A stretch of DNA of 64,000 bases from assembly GCA_963841715.1 (NCBI GenBank), contig CAWJDP010000005.1, positions 1 to 64,000 on the forward strand, given 5' to 3'. A program made the translations under genes and the position numbers. This document shows positions 60,221 through 64,000 of the stretch, piece after piece. Source of the DNA: DASPWW01 sp963841715. Lineage in GTDB: Bacteria > Actinomycetota > Thermoleophilia > Solirubrobacterales > 70-9. The notes below the pieces were generated by a model. The model saw only the letters and a list, made by a program, of their open reading frames with translations. It did not search any database and was not told the origin of the DNA. The first letter of the stretch is position 1. The number at the start of each line of letters is the position of its first letter.

Positions 60221-60255
60221 CTCTCAAGCATCGATGCGGACTCTCCTCGGTGTGT

Positions 60256-61269
60256 CTACCCGCCGTCGGGCGGCGCAAGCAGCACGTCCTCGGCGATGTC
60301 CGGCAGCGAGGAGAAGCGACTCTCCGGCTGGCCGAAGGCGGCGGCGAGCAGCCCGGCCGGGCACGCGCTCAGCGCGCCGGAGATGCCGTTGTCGCTCGGC
60401 ATCTCGTGGTCGAAGAACACAGCGAGCCGCGCGTCGTCGTCGTCGAGCGTCTCGATGTGGTGGAAGTAGGCGCGGGGGATGAAGCTGATGTCGCCCGCCG
60501 CGAGGTCCACGGTCTCCACCTTGCCGCGCGGGGAGACGATTGTCAGCCGGACCGATCCCTCGATCAGGTAGTTGAGCTCGGCCGCGTTCGGATGCCAGTG
60601 CGGCTCGCGGACTGCGTGGCCGCGCATCAGCAACGAGTACATGGCGAGCCCGTCGAGAACCGGAAAGTCGTCCGCGCGCCCAAAGGTCAGCGATCCGCCC
60701 GCGTTCGACAGGTCCGGCTCCCTGCGCTCGAGCTGGAAACGGTACGGACCGGCGGGGGTGGCGGTTGCGTCTGGCGAGGCCGCCGGGCGGACGATGAAGG
60801 CGTCGCGCTCGGCGGGCTCGACCCAGTCGAAGGCATCGGTCTTCGTCCCGAAGGTCGCCGCGAGCACGTGCGCGGGCATCTCGGCGAGGCTCGACGTGAG
60901 GCTGAGGTCCTCGGGGCGCTCGTGACCGAAGCAGACGAGGAACCGCGCGCCGGCCCCCGCACCGGCCTCGATGTCGTGCACGAAGCCGGACGGGACGAAG
61001 ACGAGGTCCCCCGGCTCGGCCTGCATACTCACCCGGCGGCCGCCGGGCTCGACGATCGTCATCGTCGCCGTTCCCTCGAGGCAGTAGCTGAGCTCGGCCG
61101 CGTTCGGATGCCAGTGCGGCTCGCGCGCGGCGCCCGGGGCGAGCTCCAGCGTCGCCAGCGAGATCCCCTCGAGAATCCGCATCTGCTCCGCGGTCACGTC
61201 GACGCGCGCCCCGCCGTCGCGCTCCACCTTCGCCGGACTCGACGCAACCGTGTAGGCATGCTCGCTCAA
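60256..61269 (-). CDS. Bicupin (oxalate decarboxylase-like) protein
   Basis: A 337-residue two-cupin protein. Each half has REPHWHPNAAEL, with HxH and Glu metal ligands, then a second motif GDLVFVPSGFVHDIEA (N) or GDISFIPRAYFHHIET (C). The plan is that of oxalate decarboxylase/oxidase bicupins, each cupin binding manganese. The central active-site flap residue was not identified, so decarboxylase and other roles are both open. No signal peptide is visible, and it stands alone. Confidence 0.8.
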   Translation of the reverse strand: MSEHAYTVASSPAKVERDGGARVDVTAEQMRILEGISLATLELAPGAAREPHWHPNAAELSYCLEGTATMTIVEPGGRRVSMQAEPGDLVFVPSGFVHDIEAGAGAGARFLVCFGHERPEDLSLTSSLAEMPAHVLAATFGTKTDAFDWVEPAERDAFIVRPAASPDATATPAGPYRFQLERREPDLSNAGGSLTFGRADDFPVLDGLAMYSLLMRGHAVREPHWHPNAAELNYLIEGSVRLTIVSPRGKVETVDLAAGDISFIPRAYFHHIETLDDDDARLAVFFDHEMPSDNGISGALSACPAGLLAAAFGQPESRFSSLPDIAEDVLLAPPDGG

Positions 61270-61347
61270 GCGCGGCCACTCTATCGGCGCCCCGGGGCTC
61301 CGGCCTACGCGGCGCGGACGCCGGCTACCGAGGCGCTGCCCGTGCTC

Positions 61348-62487
61348 CTAGCGCCGCCGCTTCAGCGTCACCCGCTTGCTGGCGGTGCCCGCGCTCCCGC
61401 CGCCGTCGGGCGTGAACGTCACCTTCGCCTTCGCCTTTGCCTTGCCCTTGTGCTTCAGCTTCCTCTTCGCCTTGCCGCGCGGCTTCACCGGAAGCTTCAC
61501 GTTGCCGGCGGCGTCGGCGTGCTTCGTCTTTCCCTTCACCAGCTTCGTCTTCGCAAGCCGGAGGCTGCCCGGATCAGAGACCTTGATCGTGAGCTTCGCC
61601 GTCCCCTTGCGCTTGTTCCTCTTCAGCTTGCCGAAGCTGAATCCAGGCAGCGCGTCCACGGCCACGCCATCCGGGCCCTTCGCCTTGTTGATGAACTTCT
61701 GGTCGACGCCGGAGCCGTCCACGCTCGCGCGCCCAACCGAGTCGCCGTTGAAGTTCGTCCAGTAGACGTGGCCCGAGTCGACCGCCGTCGCAGTGGGGCT
61801 GTGGGCACCGCCGATGAAGCTCTTGATTGGATCGGTGCCACTCAAGCTCGCGCGCCCGATCGAGTTGGTTTCGTTGTTGGCCCAGAAGATGTACGCCGCG
61901 TTCACACTCACGCCCACCGGGCTGTCGAGGCCGGGAATGAAGCTCTGGTTCACCCCCGTGCCGTTCAGGTTCGCGCGGCCGATCGAGCCCAATCCACTGT
62001 TCGCCCAGTAGACGTGCCCGGAGTCGACGGCGACCCCGTCGGGCTGGCTGGCCCCGTTGATGAAGTCGCGCTTCACTGCGGTCCCGTCGAGGTTGGCGCG
62101 TCCGATCTCGTCGGGAAACGCGTCCCAGTAGAGATGCTGGGAGTCGACGGCGACCCCGCACGGACCGGATACTCCGGCGATGAACTTCGGGTTCGCACCC
62201 GATCCATCCAGGTTCGCCCGCCCGATCGTGTCGTCCTCGTTGTCGGCCCAGTAGATGTGCGCGCTGTTGACCGCGACCCCGCAGACGCCGAACGCGTCGG
62301 TGATGAACTCGGGGGCCTGGCCCGACCCGTTCAGGTTCGCACGCCCGATCGTGTCGACGATGTTGCCCCAGTAAACGAATCCCTCGGCCCGCGGGGCGAA
62401 CGCCAGCACCGCGGCCAGCAGCGCCACCACGGCAAGGAGCGTCGCCTTTCCCGCGCTCCGTCGGACGTCTGAGTTCCCTGGCTGCAT
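61348..62487 (-). CDS. Secreted YWTD-type beta-propeller protein with Lys-rich tail
   Basis: A 379-residue exported protein. The ATG at 62487 has TAGGAGGCAGAT before it; a signal peptide (LLAVVALLAAVLAFAP) follows. Six repeats of the form VYWANSGLGSIGRANLNG, with GVAVDSGHVYW, make a six-bladed propeller resembling YWTD/NHL-like folds. The C-terminal 110 residues are Lys-rich beta structure (LKRNKRKGTAKLTIKV) to RVTLKRRR. The tail may contact wall polymers. Ligand unknown. Upstream 540 bp are decayed sequence. Confidence 0.82.
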   Translation of the reverse strand: MQPGNSDVRRSAGKATLLAVVALLAAVLAFAPRAEGFVYWGNIVDTIGRANLNGSGQAPEFITDAFGVCGVAVNSAHIYWADNEDDTIGRANLDGSGANPKFIAGVSGPCGVAVDSQHLYWDAFPDEIGRANLDGTAVKRDFINGASQPDGVAVDSGHVYWANSGLGSIGRANLNGTGVNQSFIPGLDSPVGVSVNAAYIFWANNETNSIGRASLSGTDPIKSFIGGAHSPTATAVDSGHVYWTNFNGDSVGRASVDGSGVDQKFINKAKGPDGVAVDALPGFSFGKLKRNKRKGTAKLTIKVSDPGSLRLAKTKLVKGKTKHADAAGNVKLPVKPRGKAKRKLKHKGKAKAKAKVTFTPDGGGSAGTASKRVTLKRRR

Positions 62488-62730
62488 ATCTGCCTCCTAG
62501 CTCCGGCTCTCAGCTGAACCCGCTGGATTGCCCCCTGCGCTTACGGCGGGTCCGCAGACGCTGACCCCTGACGGTATCGGACCAGACTTGGACTGCGTTC
62601 TGAACGGGAGCGACGGGACTTGGCACCACGATAAGCACCCCGGGATCGCGATCGTTTCCTAGCGCGAGGTCCGTTGAGGCTTTCGCCTTTTCGCGCGAAG
62701 CGAGAGCGACCGACACACCCTGACCCACCT

Positions 62731-62905
62731 TCACTCGTTCACTTTCTCGCGCCCCTGCAGCCAGTCGGCGAAGTCGCGAGCGACGATCCGCTCGTCGTGG
62801 ACTCCCGCCGCATACGGAGACGCCAGCCAGACGAGTTGGCGGCCCCATGATCGTCGGGTCGAGCAGGCGGGCGGTCAGCTGATCTCGCATCTCGTCGGGA
62901 AGCAT
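62731..62905 (-). pseudogene. Short-chain dehydrogenase C-terminal remnant
   Basis: Two frames on the minus strand combine to an SDR-like C-terminus: MLPDEMRDQLTARLLDPTIM from 62905, then after a break at about 62841-62843 the other frame gives RQLVWLASPYAAGVHDERIV and ARDFADWLQGREKVNE with its stop at 62731. The text LVWLAS is the usual SDR end-of-domain element. A frameshift and the absence of the N-terminal half mark a pseudogene. Confidence 0.55.
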
Positions 62906-62928
62906 CCCGGTGGCCGTAGGCCGGCTCG

Positions 62929-63019
62929 GTGTCGGCGGCGGTCGACAGCGCTTACGAGATGCTCGGCGGCCTGGACCTGTTGGTCAACAACGTTGGGATC
63001 GGGATGCGCCCCCCCGTGA
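62929..63019 (+). pseudogene. Short-chain dehydrogenase N-terminal remnant
   Basis: The plus strand gives SAAVDSAYEMLGGLDLLVNN, then VGIG, the NNAG-type motif of short-chain dehydrogenases (here LVNNVGIG). It starts at a GTG and fades at about 63019 into the end of the oppositely read LUD gene. Neither the cofactor motif nor the catalytic Tyr is present. It points away from the minus-strand remnant at 62731-62905, so the two are head to head. Confidence 0.55.
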
Positions 63020-63026
63020 TCGCCAA

Positions 63027-63656
63027 TCAGAACCCAACGACTGTACGGATGAAGACGACGTGGATGCGGCCAGGATCCTCCTCGTGGATCTCGAGGATCT
63101 TGCCGACGCGACTGTTCGCGCCATAGGCCTCGAGGGCGCGGGCATCCTCGAGCTTGAAGCTGCGCTCGTAGATCCTTTCGTGCGCCGTATCGAGGTCGGG
63201 GACGAGCTTCTGGGCGCCGACGACGAAGATGACATTGCCCGCGCCCCACGCGTGAGCGGCGAGCTGGCTGCCCAGGGCTGAGGCGATGACGAGCCTTCCG
63301 TCGAGCGTGACCGCGTGGACGCTGCCGAGGGAGAAGTCGGGCAGGACCATGGCCGCCTTGATCTCCTGCATCTGGGTTGCGCGGTCGAGCGCGACAATCT
63401 GGGTGCGCGTCGAGTCGTACGGTCCACCGTTGTCGATCGCCTGCGCGATCCCGGTCTCCTCCAACGTCACCGACGGGTAAGTCATTACGGACGAACCCTC
63501 CGGGATGCGGGCGAGCACCCTCTCGCGCGCCGCGTCGAGGTCGTCGACTACCTCGGCGCTGAATCCACGCCCTTCGAGCGCCCCGACGGTTTCCGCGAGC
63601 ATTCGCTCGTTGGGCAGTGAGGTGAATCGGTCTGATGCCTGGATTGCAATGCTCAT
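63027..63656 (-). CDS. LUD domain (LutC/YkgG-like) protein
   Basis: A 209-residue protein from the ATG at 63656 with GAGGAGCCAAGCCCG before it; a longer frame upstream is non-coding. The LUD domain is visible: LGALEGRG-type region SAEVVDDLDAARERVLARIPEG, SSVMTYPSVTLEETGIAQAI and a middle VHAVTLDGRLVIASALGSQLAAHAWGAG, VVGAQKLVPDLDTA. LutC relatives take part in lactate use, but no lutA/lutB are present, and stand-alone LUD proteins have unknown roles. Follows the MFS gene at 63752 with 95 bp between. Confidence 0.85.
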   Translation of the reverse strand: MSIAIQASDRFTSLPNERMLAETVGALEGRGFSAEVVDDLDAARERVLARIPEGSSVMTYPSVTLEETGIAQAIDNGGPYDSTRTQIVALDRATQMQEIKAAMVLPDFSLGSVHAVTLDGRLVIASALGSQLAAHAWGAGNVIFVVGAQKLVPDLDTAHERIYERSFKLEDARALEAYGANSRVGKILEIHEEDPGRIHVVFIRTVVGF

Positions 63657-63751
63657 CGGGCTTGGCTCCTCGTGTCTCGTGGGGTGATGGCCACCCGGTT
63701 GATGACCAACTGCACCCAAAAGACGAGACAGCGGCCGCGGCTGTGACACGT

Positions 63752-64000
63752 TCAGGCCGCGGCCTCAGCCGGCTCCGGCGCTCTCGAGATTCCGGTCTCT
63801 CGAGTCGCGGCGGCGAAATCGCGCTGTCGGATGAGCGCCAGCGCCGCGACGGCCCCGACCGCGGCGGTGGCCGCGGCGACGAGCAGGATCTCGTTGAGGC
63901 CGTCGACGACGCCGGCCCGTAGCTCGAGCGGTGAGGAGACGTGGAGATGGGTGGCGAAGATGGCTCCGAGGACGGCGACGCCGGTGGCCGTCCCGACCTG
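63752..64000 (-). CDS. MFS drug/proton antiporter (DHA2-like), C-terminal part
   Basis: An 82-residue C-terminal end read in from the window edge. QVGTATGVAVLGAIFATHL is the last-but-one helix pattern of EmrB/QacA-type (DHA2) exporters, followed by LNEILLVAAATAAVGAVAALALI, the final membrane segment, and a short charged tail ending APEPAEAAA. The rest lies outside the window, so the substrate is unknown. It is on the same strand as the LUD gene. Confidence 0.7.
   Translation of the reverse strand, partial: QVGTATGVAVLGAIFATHLHVSSPLELRAGVVDGLNEILLVAAATAAVGAVAALALIRQRDFAAATRETGISRAPEPAEAAA

Larger units (their letters stand above)
62488..63026. other. Intergenic region with decayed gene fragments
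   Basis: This 539-bp stretch contains no intact gene. The positions nearest to the propeller gene hold its leader. Positions 62731-62905 (minus) and 62929-63019 (plus) carry short stretches with short-chain dehydrogenase character, described separately. The short frame 62510-62905 on the minus strand is explained by those remnants. Nothing else was seen in it. Confidence 0.6.

Overview
The window is GC-rich chromosomal DNA of a Gram-positive, actinobacterial type. Gene content and style (F420-type luciferase-like oxidoreductase, split transketolase, many GTG starts, secreted proteins with Lys-rich tails, choice-of-anchor, delta-60 and RTX repeat proteins) suggest class Thermoleophilia, perhaps Solirubrobacterales. 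That placement is inference from gene style; no rRNA or other marker was available. I saw no tRNA, rRNA, CRISPR array, phage or insertion sequence.

Layout. 1-6.7 kb: the end of a site-2 protease, then on the minus strand a coiled-coil HhH protein and the housekeeping run ftsE-ftsX-S41 protease-RNase R-smpB. 6.9-18.9 kb: a mixed metabolic block with a two-subunit transketolase, a frameshifted agmatinase, nadA, an Fpg-type glycosylase, a choice-of-anchor protein, a SnoaL-like protein, nadC with a truncated kinase gene fused to its end by a stop/start overlap, a FIST protein, and a TetR regulator coupled to an unusual alpha/beta-hydrolase-glycosyltransferase fusion. 18.9-28.3 kb: prfB (with a +1 programmed frameshift), secA, hpf and comF on the minus strand, interrupted by a LuxR regulator, secreted small proteins and an MMPL exporter. 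comF-hpf-secA-prfB-ftsEX-protease-rnr-smpB is a familiar Gram-positive gene order; here it is present but split by insertions.

28.3-37.1 kb: lysA-hom-thrC (aspartate family amino acids), a hydrolase, an M23 peptidase, a CDF metal exporter and an acyl-CoA dehydrogenase. 37.3-47.6 kb: a CWB2-like wall protein, a methyltransferase, an MBL hydrolase, a luciferase-like oxidoreductase, three tandem paralogous lipoproteins, an AlkA-type glycosylase, and a divergent thiolase / 3-hydroxyacyl-CoA dehydrogenase pair. The acyl-CoA dehydrogenase and the thiolase/dehydrogenase pair share an identical 14-bp operator-like palindrome and probably form one fatty-acid oxidation regulon.

47.6-64 kb: a flavin disulfide oxidoreductase coupled to a GH15 glycosidase, an ECF sigma/anti-sigma pair, an Orn/Lys/Arg decarboxylase, a delta-60/RTX secreted protein, an alcohol dehydrogenase, an amino-acid permease coupled to an enolase-superfamily protein, ferritin, a PEBP lipoprotein, a bicupin, a YWTD propeller protein, a decayed stretch holding two SDR remnants on opposite strands, a LUD-domain protein and the end of an MFS exporter. 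The strongest leads outside ordinary gene content are the fusion enzyme with its palindromic operator, the prfB frameshift, the shared beta-oxidation operator, and a 61-63 bp dispersed element with a compensatory hairpin found at 38.6 and 59.0 kb.
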